Source: Owenweeksia sp963758205
GTDB lineage: Bacteria > Bacteroidota > Bacteroidia > Flavobacteriales > Schleiferiaceae
Length of the DNA: 64,000 nt
Direction of reading: 5' to 3'
Assembly: GCA_963758205.1 (NCBI GenBank)
Contig: CAVWUM010000005.1
Coordinates: 248,001-312,000, forward strand
The stretch's first letter is position 1; the number at the start of each line of letters is the position of its first letter. Positions 49,696-59,576 of the stretch are shown here, one piece after another. The position numbers and the translations under genes are program-made. The notes beneath the pieces are model-generated. The model was given only the letters and a program-made list of their open reading frames with translations, was not told the DNA's origin and did not search any database.

Positions 49696-52600
49696 ATGAT
49701 TATAATGAGCAGATTCTTACAAACCCTAGCCTTTTATCTAATTTTTCAAGTTGCAAGTTTTGGCCAGTCAGATAGTTCAACCTACTCTACAGGTCATATT
49801 TCAACCGAGTTTCAGGGAGTAATTACTGTTACTGACGAAAGTTTTGGTTGTAGTGATACTCTTGTAGTAAATATCCCTGCCGGAAATTATGTAACTGGAG
49901 TAGATGTCTATTATAATATAGAAGCTCCAATTGCCGGCAATGGCTGGGTTTCTGAGCAAGGCTCTTATCTTCAGTTCATAAATAACCAAACCAAAGAAAC
50001 TGCCATTTCATTTGGTGATCCTAATTGGGATTCGGCAGGTGTTTTTTCTTATTCCAGGCAAGGCTTAAACATAGCTAATGGTACAAGTGTATCAGGTCAG
50101 CTTTTATTTTTTCTACATGCCTTCAGAACTTTTGGTGGAGCACCGGCCTGTGGAACAAATTTTCAAAGAGTTGTAGATAGCACCTGGAAGATAGTTGTAC
50201 ATCATATACCGCCACCAACTTGTTTTGAACCAACCGCGCTCAGTGCCAGTGCAGTTTCTACCTCTTCGGTTTCGCTTAACTGGACAACCGGGGGTGCCAC
50301 TAACTGGCAAATAGGCTATCGCCAGGCCGGTTCCATCACCCCATTTACAATTATAAATGCTTCCTCAAATCCATTTACAGTTAATGGCCTTTCAGCAGGG
50401 GTAAACTATGAGTTTCAGGTAAGAGATAGCTGCGGTACTGGCGATGTAAGTATTTGGCATGGAACAGCCCGGGCTACTACATTTTGTAACCCGGTTACCG
50501 CACCGTATAGTGAAAACTTTGATGGCTCATCCTGGATAACAGGGGCAGGGGGCGATAATTTAGGTAACTCAATTGATGTGTGTTGGGTTAGGCCAACAGG
50601 CAATCCGAATTTTGGAGCCAGGGCAGGGGGAACTGCTTCAGGAGCCACTGGCCCTGCTACAGATTTTGGTGGAGGTGGAAAATATTTATATACAGAGGCC
50701 AGTAATGGAGCAACTGGAGCCGGTGAGATAAATAGCCTGCCGGTTTATATTCCTAACAGTATGGTAAATCCACAGCTCAAATTTTATTATCACATGTTTG
50801 GTGCCGATATAACCTCGCTGGAAGTTCAGGTAGATAATGGTTCTGGCTTTGGAGCCAGCTTACTTACCATAGCTGGTCAGCAGCAAACTTCTTCTGCAGC
50901 CGCATGGCAATTCGATACTTTAGGCTTAAAAGCCTTTAAGGGCGATACTGTCGTAATAAAATTTATTGGCACAAATTCAGGCTTTAATGGTGATATTGCT
51001 ATTGATGAATTTAGCATAGCTGAGGCGCCAACCTGTTTTCCACCAGATACTCTTTTTACCATTAATCAATCCCCAACATCAATTGCGCTTGATTGGAATA
51101 GCGGTGGGGCTTCAAGGTGGTTAATTGGTTATCGGGTAAACGGTTCAACCGGACCACTCAGCTATTTTGCTGCGGCCACCAAGCCAAGGGCTGTTACCGC
51201 ATTAATGCCAGGTACTACATACCAGTTTTTTATAAAGGACAGTTGTGGAGCCGGCAATACAAGTGTATGGAGTAATCCCATTACCGCAACCACAAGGTGT
51301 ATTTCGGTTATCGCCCCTTATACTGAAAATTTTGATGGACCAAACTGGACTAGCGGTACAGGTGCGCTAAATGCAGGAAATGTAGAAGATGTTTGCTGGA
51401 CAAGGCCAACAGGCAACCCAAATTTTGGAACGCGTACAGGTGCTACCGGCTCAGGAGCTTCAGGACCTTCTGGTGATTATAATGTAGGAGGTAATTATTT
51501 ATTTACCGAAGCCAGCAATGGCGCAGTAGGAACAGGGGAGATAACCAGTGTCCCCATCTTTATTCCTAATACTATGACTAAGCCCCAACTGAGATTTTAC
51601 TATCACATGTTTGGGGCAGATATTACTTCGCTGGAAGTGCAGATAGATAATGGATTTGGCTTTGGGGCCAGCCTATTGACTATTTCAGGGCAGCAACAAA
51701 CCGCTTCTGCTGATGCCTGGCGATTTGATACGCTTACGCTAAGTGCCTATAAGGGTGATACCATTTTGATAAAGTTTTTAGGTACCAATTCCGGTTTTAA
51801 TGGAGATATAGCCATTGATGAATTTAGTATTGCTGAGGCTCCAACTTGTTTCGATCCTGACTCGTTGGCGATTATTAGTACCACTAGCAGTTCCGCTGAA
51901 CTTAGCTGGATAACCGGTGGCTCTGCAAATTGGTTAATAGGGTACAGAGTAAATGGTAGTACAGGTCCGCTCACAATTGTACCTGCCGGCACAAATCCTT
52001 TTGTTGTAACAGGCCTTAGCCCGGCAACAATCTATGAGTTTTTTGTTAAGGATAGTTGTGCTGTTGGTGATGTAAGCGGTTGGTCCACACCAATTATAGC
52101 AGGTACGGAATGTAGCATTTCTATTGCACCATGGTCCGAGAGTTTTGATGGTACAAGCTGGGTGGCAGGTGCAGGTGCCGCCAATGCTAATAATCAAATT
52201 GATTACTGCTGGGATAGACCTTCAAATGGCAACCCAGATTTCGGAACACGTACTGGTGGTACCGTTTCCACTGCAACTGGCCCGGCCGCTGATAACAGTG
52301 GCAGTGGTAAATATCTTTATACAGAAGCCAGCGGTGGGGCCTTGGGTACAGGAGAAATTACTACTCCCTGGGTAGTCGTTTCAAATTCAATTGTTAGCCC
52401 TACTCTTGAGTTCTACTACCATATGTATGGTGCTGATATTACATCTTTAGAAGTTCAGGTAGATAGAGGTCAGGGCTTTGGAGCTAGTTTGAAAACAATT
52501 ACAGGCGCTCAGCAAATATCATCTGCTGATGCCTGGAAATCTGATACTGTGGACTTGAACACCTATAAGGGCGATACAATAAGAATCAGGTTTTTAGGAA

Positions 52601-55600
52601 CTAACAGTGGTTTTGATGGGGATATTGCTATTGATGATGTTAGTATTGACGAGCCGCCAGCATGCCTTGCCCCACAAAATCTTGCTTTGGATTATGCCTG
52701 GGTAAATACCGCCAGTATTACCTGGCTAAGTGGTGGTGCAAATACCTGGCAGCTACAACATGGGCCCACGGGTTTTACCTTGGGTAGCGGTACAATAACT
52801 GGTGCAACCATCAACCCCGGTATAATAACTGGTTTGTCCGCAGCTACTACCTACGATGTATATGTGCGGGATAGTTGTGCACCAGGAGTAGTATCAGCGT
52901 GGGTAGGGCCTTTAACTTTTACAACTTTATGTGCGTCAACAGGAGTTCCATTCTCCGAAAATTTTGATAGTATCCCCTGGGCCACAGGTGGAAATAATTT
53001 TGCATTAGGCATTATTGGTAGTTGTTGGGAGCGAAATCCTCTAACCCAGTTCATCTGGAAGACGGGGCCCGCACCCGCTCAATCCACCTTTTCAGGTACC
53101 GCTAATGATCATACTACAGGTAATGATCAGTTTATCTATTCCGAGCGTATATCAGTACCGGTAAACGGTATAGTAGATGCATATATCCAGACTCCGCCCA
53201 TTGTAATTTCAGGTCTTTCCAATCCTCAGCTTACATTTTGGTACCACATGTATGGTAACTCTCTGGTTGGTCTCGAAGTAGACATTAATACCGGCTCCGG
53301 ATGGACTGGGATTTATCAAAAAGTAGGGCAACAGCAAACCTCCGGAACTGACCCCTGGAAAGAGGCTATTGTAAATCTATCCGCTTATATAGGAGATACG
53401 GTAGTTATCAGGTTTAAATCAACCAATAACAATGGGGGCACTAACAACGATGTTTCCATTGATGATGTTGAAATTGATGATGCACCAAGCTGTCCGAAGC
53501 CACAGGATATTAAAGTAATTGGTTTTACAAATACCAGTGCAACCATTGGTTGGACAGCAGGTGGTACAGCCACTAACTGGAATATTGAATATGGAACACC
53601 GGGCTTTACCTTGGGTACTGGAACGGTTATAAATGCCACCACAAATCCGTTTACTGTAACCGGGTTAAGCCCAAATACCCCTTATGAATTTTATGTACGT
53701 GATAGCTGTGGTTTAGCCGATGTATCGGTTTGGGTAGGTTCTGATAGTGCCATCACCGATTGCAATCCTGTAGCTGCCCCATTAATTGAAAATTTTGACG
53801 GTGCAGCCTGGGTTGGTGGAACTCCCGGAACTATTGATGCCTGTTGGCAACGATACCCAACATCAGGCTATTATTTCAGGGTCGGCCAAAATGGTACGCC
53901 TACTGCCAATACAGGCCCTTCTTCAGATAATACTACCGGAAATGGAAAATACCTGTACGCTGAAACAGATTTTATTTTTGGCGGCTTTAATCCCAATGTG
54001 GCAGTTTTTTCAACTCCATTGGTTGATTTAAGTACCCTAACTACTCCGGAGCTAAAGTTTTTCTATCACTTATACGGAGCAGATATTGACTCCATGCAGG
54101 TGCGGGTATTCAATGGTACTTCCTGGACTATCGTTCAGAGTTTTACAAGCCAGCAGCAATCATCCAGTACAGATGCCTGGATAGAACAAATAGTTGATCT
54201 CTCACCATTTTCCGGAAATACTATTAAGGTAGAGTTCAGGGCGATAAAGGCGCTGGGTCAAAGCCTGCTAGGCGATATGGCAATTGATGATATCTCCATT
54301 AATGAAAAACCTTTGTGCCCGAAGCCTTCAAACCTTGCCTTTTTAAGTGCTACAACCACAACTATTGATATTGGCTGGACGAGTGGTGGAGCTACTAACT
54401 GGTTGGTAGAGTATGGCCCGGTAGGCTTTACACCCGGAACAGGTATAGTTATACCAGCCAGTACTAATCCATATACGGTATCAGGCCTATCACCATCATC
54501 TTCATATGATTTTTATGTGCGGGATAGTTGTGGAGTTGGCAGTATAAGTGATTCTGTTGGTCCGGTATTCGGGGCCACTTTGTGTGGTGTAAGATCAGCA
54601 CCCTACCTTGAAACATTTGACGGGCCAAACTTTGATCCCGGCCCCGCGGGTTTTGGAATACCTGGTACTATAGACACATGCTGGACACGCAATACCACAG
54701 CTACCTATTTTTGGAAAGCAGGCCCAAGTACCCCACAAACAGCAGGCACCGGATCAACTATAGGAGACCATACCAGTGGAAATGGGCAATACCTCTTTAC
54801 GGAGTCAGGCGGTTTTGTAGGGCCACCATTAAATGCCGAAGCCAATACACCACCTATAGATTTATCACCACTAACAGCACCTGAGTTGCGGTATTGGTAC
54901 CACATGTTTGGGCCAAATGTCAATGATCTATATGTGGAAATTTCAAATAACGGTGGGTTGAGTTATACTACCATCGATACCCTTAGCGGTAATCAGCAGG
55001 CTACTCAGGCCTCACCGTGGCTTGAGGCGATAGTTGATATTTCAGCTTACGCTAATGATACGGTTATAATAAAATTCAGGGCGGAGAAAACCTCCAATGG
55101 AAACCAAAGCGATATTTCCATAGATGATATTTCCATAGATGAAGCACCGAGTTGTCCGGATCCTACAAACCTCGTGGTAACAGGAAGAACATCTTTTACA
55201 ATAACATTGGATTGGGTTACAGGAGGAGCAACAAATTGGAATATTCAATATGGACCAACTGGCTTTCAACTGGGGCAAGGCACCACTGTTATGGTTTCGT
55301 CTAAACCCTACACAATTACCAACCTTACACCACAAACAGGTTATTGCTTTTACGTACAGGATAGTTGCGGTATTGGAGACGTAAGTAATTGGATAAAAAT
55401 TACTGACACAACCGCTTGCGCCCCAATTACCGTTCCCTGGACAGAAAATTTTGACGGCCCGGATTGGGTGAGTGGGGCAGGTGCTACTAATGCAGGAAAT
55501 TCAATTTCTGACTGTTGGACAAGGCCATCTGCGGCCAACCCAAATTTCGGAACAAGAACAGGAGGTACAAACTCTGCTGGTACAGGCCCGAACAATGATG

Positions 55601-58600
55601 TAAGCGGCACTGGCAATTATATATATACTGAAGCCAGTGGAGCTCCGGGTTTGGGAAGTATAACATCACCATTTATTGATATCCCTGCTACAGTACCGGC
55701 AGCAACCCTGAATTTCTCCCACCATATGTTTGGAGCCAGTATAGACTCTTTGGTAGTTAGTGTGAGCACAGGAGGTGCATTTGCACGACAATTTAGCCTG
55801 GCAGGTCAACAACAGGTTAGCAATGCCGCTGCCTGGAGTACCGCCTCAGTTGACCTTAGTGCGTTTATTGGCAACAATATTCAAATACGTTTTGAAGGTA
55901 CCAATAGTGGCTTCGCTTCTGATATTGCTATTGACGAGATAAGTATAGATACCAACTCTTGCCCAATACCTACAGCCCTTGTGGCAACAGCAAGTACGGC
56001 CGGTACTATATCTTTAAACTGGATAACAGGAGGTGCTACTAACTGGCTTGTAGGATATAGGGCTGCGGGCAGTACCGGCCCTCTAACCATAGTATCAGCA
56101 ACTACTAATCCTTTTGTACTGGGTGGACTCACAGCTTCTAGTACTTATGATATTTACGTAAAAGATAGTTGTAGTGCCGGAAGCGTAAGTGAATGGGTAG
56201 GTCCTGTTACCTATATCACACAATGCGGCCTGGTTACTGCGCCTTTTAGCGAAAACTTTGATGGCACTAACTGGACAAGTGGAGTTGGGGCTGTAAACAA
56301 TGGAAACATCATATCCTCTTGTTGGGCAAGGCCTGCAGCAACAAATCCAAATTTTGGGACCCGTACTGGCGTTACTCTTTCTGCAGGCTCCGGGCCATCT
56401 GCAGACGTGAGTGGACTTGGCAACTATTTGTACACAGAAGCAAGTGGAGGTGCAACAGGCACCGGTGAAATAACTACTCCATCTATTTATATACCCGCTT
56501 CTATGGTTAATCCCGAGTTGGTTTTCTCCTATCACATGTATGGTGCTGATATTACAAACCTGGAGGTAGAAGTTGATAATGGTTCAGGATTTACCAACAT
56601 TTTGACCATAACAGGACAACAGCAAACGGCAAGTACTTCTCCGTGGGCCATTACATCTGTAAATTTATCAGCCTACAGCGGAGATACCCTCCTCATAAAG
56701 TTTAAGGGCACCAACACAGGCTTTAATGGTGATATTGCCATTGATGAAGTTACTGTTGAAGATATTTCCTGTCCGATACCCTCCAACCTGCAAGCCACGT
56801 CTTCTGCGTCCAATTCAATTACACTTACCTGGACCACAGGTGGTGCTACAAACTGGTTGGTAGGCTATCGCGAATTGGGAAGTGCCGGAGGATATACCAT
56901 CGTGCCAGCCAGTACAAATCCTTTTGTGTTATCAGGCTTAGTAGCCTCTAAAACCTATGAGTTGTTGGTAAAAGATAGTTGCGGAGCAGCCGATGTAAGC
57001 GAATGGATTGGCCCAATTACCTATGCCACTGAGTGCGGTGTAATTACAGCACCGTATATTGAAAGCTTTGATAATAACCGTTGGATAACGGGTGCCGGAG
57101 CCACAAATGCCGGAGACCAAATTGACTCATGCTGGATAAGATCAACTAATACTGGTGTACGGTGGACCACCGGTACCGGTGGAACTCCCTCAAATGGAAC
57201 CGGACCAGTAAGCGATAGAGGTGGTAATGGCAATTACATCTATACGGAGGCGTCTATTGGAACAGGCACTGTTGAAATTCAATCGCCAGCAATTTACTTA
57301 CCCACTTCTCTTACCAATCCAATACTGGAGTACTGGTACCACATGTTTGGTAATGCTGTTTCTTCTCTTTCGGTAGAAGTAAGTAATGGCGGTGCTTTTG
57401 TAAATATAGGTACCATTTCAGGGCAACAGCAAACGGCCAATAACGATGCCTGGCGAATGGACACCATCAATTTGTCTTCCTACTCTGGCGATACGATCGT
57501 TCTGAAATTTATTGGTGTAAATACTGCTTTCGCAGGAGATATTTCGGTAGATGATGTTTCCATTAATGGCGTAATTCAGTGTAATGATCCCACAATGCTA
57601 AGTATCACCAATATTGGAAGTTTTGGTGCGCAGGTAAACTGGACCAGCGGATCTGCAATTTCTGAATTGGAAGTTGTACCTGCCGGGCAACCTCAGGGTA
57701 CAGGCACTACCTATAGTCCTGCCACAAGTCCATATATCCTTTCCGGACTTACAGCAAGCACTTTATATGACATCTACGTTCGGGATTTATGTGGTACAAT
57801 CAGTAGTAATTGGGTTACTGATACATTTACCACACTTGCCCCTCCAACCGTCTGCTTAGATCCTACATTAGTAGCGGTTTCGGCCATTACCACAAATAGT
57901 GCTCAGCTCAATTGGACAAGTTCCACGTCATCCATTACTTCAGAGGTTGAAGTGCTTTTAGCAGGGCAGCCCCCTGGTACTGGTACCTTGTATGCACCAG
58001 CCGTTTCACCCCTGGCAATCACAGGTTTACTCTCTAATACGGGTTACGATGTATATGTTCGTGATTCTTGCGGCAGCGTAAGCAGTGCTTGGGTAAAAGA
58101 CTCGTTTATGACGGCTGCTTGCCCCACCGTAGTTGGCAGTTTCATTTTTTCGCGAAGTATCCTAAACGGTACTTTTGACGGCACTGCAAGTATAGGAGCT
58201 ACTTCATATAGCTGGGATTTTGGTGATGGAAACAGTGGTACGGGCGTAAATATTTCGCACCCGTACGCCAATGCAGGAACTTATATTGTTATCATGATAG
58301 CCTCAAATGGATGCGGTAATGCCGATACTGTTATTCAAAGTATTCAGGTATGTGATTCGTTGATTGCGGATTTTACCTATTCCATAAATGGAGATACTGT
58401 TAGTTTTGACGCTTCATCATCAACCAACGCCACTTCCTATACCTGGGATTTGAATGGTTTTGGCGCCAATGGACAATCGGTAAATTACAGGTTTCCAAGC
58501 CCTGGAACTAAGCCTGTAACGCTCACCGTATTTAATGAATGTGGAGATAGTGCAAGGGTGGTTAAAAATGTGAAAGTATGCCTTGCCCCAAAAGCAAGCT

Positions 58601-59106
58601 GGACCTACAACATTATATCTACTACCAGTGCCGGTATGCTTACACAATTTGATGCTTCAGCCTCGCAAAATGCAGTGAGCTATGAATGGAATTTTGGCGA
58701 TGCCAGTGCACTGGTTACAGGGCAGATTATGCCCCAGCATACCTACATTACGCCAGGTTTGTTTTATAAGGTTACCCTTAAAGTTACTAATACCTGTGGT
58801 GAAGCAAGCATTCAATCCTACCGCTTAAGTCAGATTGGACTGGAAGAAATTACAGAAAAGCCCTATTTTAATTTCTATCCTAACCCGGCACATCAAAACA
58901 TAAAAGTGGAGTGGGACGTAAATTCTTTTGGCGCCTCGGAGATTGAAATAATAGACGCCAGCGGTAAAGTAGTAGTTAAAGACAACCTGAAACAGGCCTC
59001 TGAAGGGGCTCAAACTGTTGATATAAGTACCCTTGCCAAAGGTTATTATATGATAAGGATGAATACAGATAGTGGAGTCATTCAGCGCAAGCTGATAATT
59101 GAATAA
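49696..59106 (+). CDS. MAM/Fn3 repeat giant 2 (3136 aa), T9SS type A secreted protein
   Basis: A 3136-aa protein in one intact frame; ATG at 49705 (MSRFLQT) is an alternative start. Signal peptide ends near SFGQ. The N-terminal beta domain matches that of giant 1. Nine MAM modules alternate with fibronectin-III-like modules (eleven in all). By subtype the MAMs run A,A,A (NPNFGTRTGG type), B,B,B (FIWKTG/YYFRVG/YFWKAG type), A,A,A. Nearly every Fn3 has the YVRDSC or VKDSC motif and starts with a Cys-Pro-like CPxP or CFxP. After the repeats come three PKD modules and a type A sorting domain (FNFYPNPAHQNIKVEW, IIDASGKVVVKD, LAKGYYMIRMN). MAM and Fn3 suggest binding to polysaccharide or protein at the surface; that is inference. 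Confidence 0.9.
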   Translation: MIIMSRFLQTLAFYLIFQVASFGQSDSSTYSTGHISTEFQGVITVTDESFGCSDTLVVNIPAGNYVTGVDVYYNIEAPIAGNGWVSEQGSYLQFINNQTKETAISFGDPNWDSAGVFSYSRQGLNIANGTSVSGQLLFFLHAFRTFGGAPACGTNFQRVVDSTWKIVVHHIPPPTCFEPTALSASAVSTSSVSLNWTTGGATNWQIGYRQAGSITPFTIINASSNPFTVNGLSAGVNYEFQVRDSCGTGDVSIWHGTARATTFCNPVTAPYSENFDGSSWITGAGGDNLGNSIDVCWVRPTGNPNFGARAGGTASGATGPATDFGGGGKYLYTEASNGATGAGEINSLPVYIPNSMVNPQLKFYYHMFGADITSLEVQVDNGSGFGASLLTIAGQQQTSSAAAWQFDTLGLKAFKGDTVVIKFIGTNSGFNGDIAIDEFSIAEAPTCFPPDTLFTINQSPTSIALDWNSGGASRWLIGYRVNGSTGPLSYFAAATKPRAVTALMPGTTYQFFIKDSCGAGNTSVWSNPITATTRCISVIAPYTENFDGPNWTSGTGALNAGNVEDVCWTRPTGNPNFGTRTGATGSGASGPSGDYNVGGNYLFTEASNGAVGTGEITSVPIFIPNTMTKPQLRFYYHMFGADITSLEVQIDNGFGFGASLLTISGQQQTASADAWRFDTLTLSAYKGDTILIKFLGTNSGFNGDIAIDEFSIAEAPTCFDPDSLAIISTTSSSAELSWITGGSANWLIGYRVNGSTGPLTIVPAGTNPFVVTGLSPATIYEFFVKDSCAVGDVSGWSTPIIAGTECSISIAPWSESFDGTSWVAGAGAANANNQIDYCWDRPSNGNPDFGTRTGGTVSTATGPAADNSGSGKYLYTEASGGALGTGEITTPWVVVSNSIVSPTLEFYYHMYGADITSLEVQVDRGQGFGASLKTITGAQQISSADAWKSDTVDLNTYKGDTIRIRFLGTNSGFDGDIAIDDVSIDEPPACLAPQNLALDYAWVNTASITWLSGGANTWQLQHGPTGFTLGSGTITGATINPGIITGLSAATTYDVYVRDSCAPGVVSAWVGPLTFTTLCASTGVPFSENFDSIPWATGGNNFALGIIGSCWERNPLTQFIWKTGPAPAQSTFSGTANDHTTGNDQFIYSERISVPVNGIVDAYIQTPPIVISGLSNPQLTFWYHMYGNSLVGLEVDINTGSGWTGIYQKVGQQQTSGTDPWKEAIVNLSAYIGDTVVIRFKSTNNNGGTNNDVSIDDVEIDDAPSCPKPQDIKVIGFTNTSATIGWTAGGTATNWNIEYGTPGFTLGTGTVINATTNPFTVTGLSPNTPYEFYVRDSCGLADVSVWVGSDSAITDCNPVAAPLIENFDGAAWVGGTPGTIDACWQRYPTSGYYFRVGQNGTPTANTGPSSDNTTGNGKYLYAETDFIFGGFNPNVAVFSTPLVDLSTLTTPELKFFYHLYGADIDSMQVRVFNGTSWTIVQSFTSQQQSSSTDAWIEQIVDLSPFSGNTIKVEFRAIKALGQSLLGDMAIDDISINEKPLCPKPSNLAFLSATTTTIDIGWTSGGATNWLVEYGPVGFTPGTGIVIPASTNPYTVSGLSPSSSYDFYVRDSCGVGSISDSVGPVFGATLCGVRSAPYLETFDGPNFDPGPAGFGIPGTIDTCWTRNTTATYFWKAGPSTPQTAGTGSTIGDHTSGNGQYLFTESGGFVGPPLNAEANTPPIDLSPLTAPELRYWYHMFGPNVNDLYVEISNNGGLSYTTIDTLSGNQQATQASPWLEAIVDISAYANDTVIIKFRAEKTSNGNQSDISIDDISIDEAPSCPDPTNLVVTGRTSFTITLDWVTGGATNWNIQYGPTGFQLGQGTTVMVSSKPYTITNLTPQTGYCFYVQDSCGIGDVSNWIKITDTTACAPITVPWTENFDGPDWVSGAGATNAGNSISDCWTRPSAANPNFGTRTGGTNSAGTGPNNDVSGTGNYIYTEASGAPGLGSITSPFIDIPATVPAATLNFSHHMFGASIDSLVVSVSTGGAFARQFSLAGQQQVSNAAAWSTASVDLSAFIGNNIQIRFEGTNSGFASDIAIDEISIDTNSCPIPTALVATASTAGTISLNWITGGATNWLVGYRAAGSTGPLTIVSATTNPFVLGGLTASSTYDIYVKDSCSAGSVSEWVGPVTYITQCGLVTAPFSENFDGTNWTSGVGAVNNGNIISSCWARPAATNPNFGTRTGVTLSAGSGPSADVSGLGNYLYTEASGGATGTGEITTPSIYIPASMVNPELVFSYHMYGADITNLEVEVDNGSGFTNILTITGQQQTASTSPWAITSVNLSAYSGDTLLIKFKGTNTGFNGDIAIDEVTVEDISCPIPSNLQATSSASNSITLTWTTGGATNWLVGYRELGSAGGYTIVPASTNPFVLSGLVASKTYELLVKDSCGAADVSEWIGPITYATECGVITAPYIESFDNNRWITGAGATNAGDQIDSCWIRSTNTGVRWTTGTGGTPSNGTGPVSDRGGNGNYIYTEASIGTGTVEIQSPAIYLPTSLTNPILEYWYHMFGNAVSSLSVEVSNGGAFVNIGTISGQQQTANNDAWRMDTINLSSYSGDTIVLKFIGVNTAFAGDISVDDVSINGVIQCNDPTMLSITNIGSFGAQVNWTSGSAISELEVVPAGQPQGTGTTYSPATSPYILSGLTASTLYDIYVRDLCGTISSNWVTDTFTTLAPPTVCLDPTLVAVSAITTNSAQLNWTSSTSSITSEVEVLLAGQPPGTGTLYAPAVSPLAITGLLSNTGYDVYVRDSCGSVSSAWVKDSFMTAACPTVVGSFIFSRSILNGTFDGTASIGATSYSWDFGDGNSGTGVNISHPYANAGTYIVIMIASNGCGNADTVIQSIQVCDSLIADFTYSINGDTVSFDASSSTNATSYTWDLNGFGANGQSVNYRFPSPGTKPVTLTVFNECGDSARVVKNVKVCLAPKASWTYNIISTTSAGMLTQFDASASQNAVSYEWNFGDASALVTGQIMPQHTYITPGLFYKVTLKVTNTCGEASIQSYRLSQIGLEEITEKPYFNFYPNPAHQNIKVEWDVNSFGASEIEIIDASGKVVVKDNLKQASEGAQTVDISTLAKGYYMIRMNTDSGVIQRKLIIE
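58402..58800 (+). repeat. 399-bp near-identical segment, copy 2 (with 48874-49272)
   Basis: Copy 2 covers the last two PKD modules of giant 2. Its identity with copy 1 is about 98%, far above the rest of the two genes, consistent with recent gene conversion or duplication. Confidence 0.9.
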
Positions 59107-59129
59107 TCGGTAAAGACCTTATAAACGAT

Positions 59130-59162
59130 GAAAGCCCATCATGCGATGGGCTTTCTGTTTTG
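59130..59162 (+). terminator. Rho-independent terminator after giant 2
   Basis: GAAAGCCCATC and GATGGGCTTTC form an 11-bp perfect stem with a four-base loop, then TGTTTTG. It lies 24 bases after the stop and could also terminate the converging cold-shock gene. Confidence 0.8.
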
Positions 59163-59188
59163 TACTGAAAAAAGTTAAAGCGTATATA

Positions 59189-59380
59189 TTAAACTACTTT
59201 CACATTAACTGCGTTCAATCCTTTTTTGCCTTCTTTAAGGTCAAAATCAACAACGTCACCTTCACGGATTTCATCTACTAATCCGGAAACGTGTACAAAG
59301 TGTTCCTTTCCCGAACCGTCTTCAGTGATAAATCCAAAACCTTTGGTCTCGTTGAAGAATTTTACTGTGCCTTTACTCAT
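59189..59380 (-). CDS. Cold-shock protein, CspA family
   Basis: A 63-aa single cold-shock domain. RNP1 is KGFGFITED at residues 13-21 and RNP2 is HFVHVSGL near 27-34. It binds single-stranded RNA or DNA and may act as an RNA chaperone. Full family length. Predicted to be monocistronic with a good promoter 30-57 bases upstream. Confidence 0.95.
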   Translation of the reverse strand: MSKGTVKFFNETKGFGFITEDGSGKEHFVHVSGLVDEIREGDVVDFDLKEGKKGLNAVNVKVV

Positions 59381-59410
59381 GGTAATAAATTAAATAATGT
59401 AATAATGTAG

Positions 59411-59437
59411 CAAAGGTAAGCTTTAATAGCCATGCAA
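59411..59437 (-). promoter_or_regulatory. Bacteroidota promoter of the cold-shock gene
   Basis: On the minus strand TTG (59437-59435) and a perfect TACCTTTG box (59418-59411) are separated by 16 bases. The transcript would have a short leader of about 25 bases before the ATG at 59380. Confidence 0.6.
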
Positions 59438-59520
59438 GCTGTTAATTGCTGCATAATTAATAATTGATTCACAAGAGGTTAACCTCAAAAACAAACTAAG
59501 CGATAAGATAGTGTAGGTAT

Positions 59521-59553
59521 TTGCCTATAAATGAACGGCTATGCCTAATTTCG
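59521..59553 (+). promoter_or_regulatory. Possible promoter of the lipoate ligase gene
   Basis: TTG at 59521-59523 and TAATTTCG at 59546-59553 (one mismatch from TAnnTTTG) are 22 bases apart. The ATG is 24 bases further on. Confidence 0.4.
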
Positions 59554-59576
59554 CGTAATACTCAAAAAAGTTCCTT

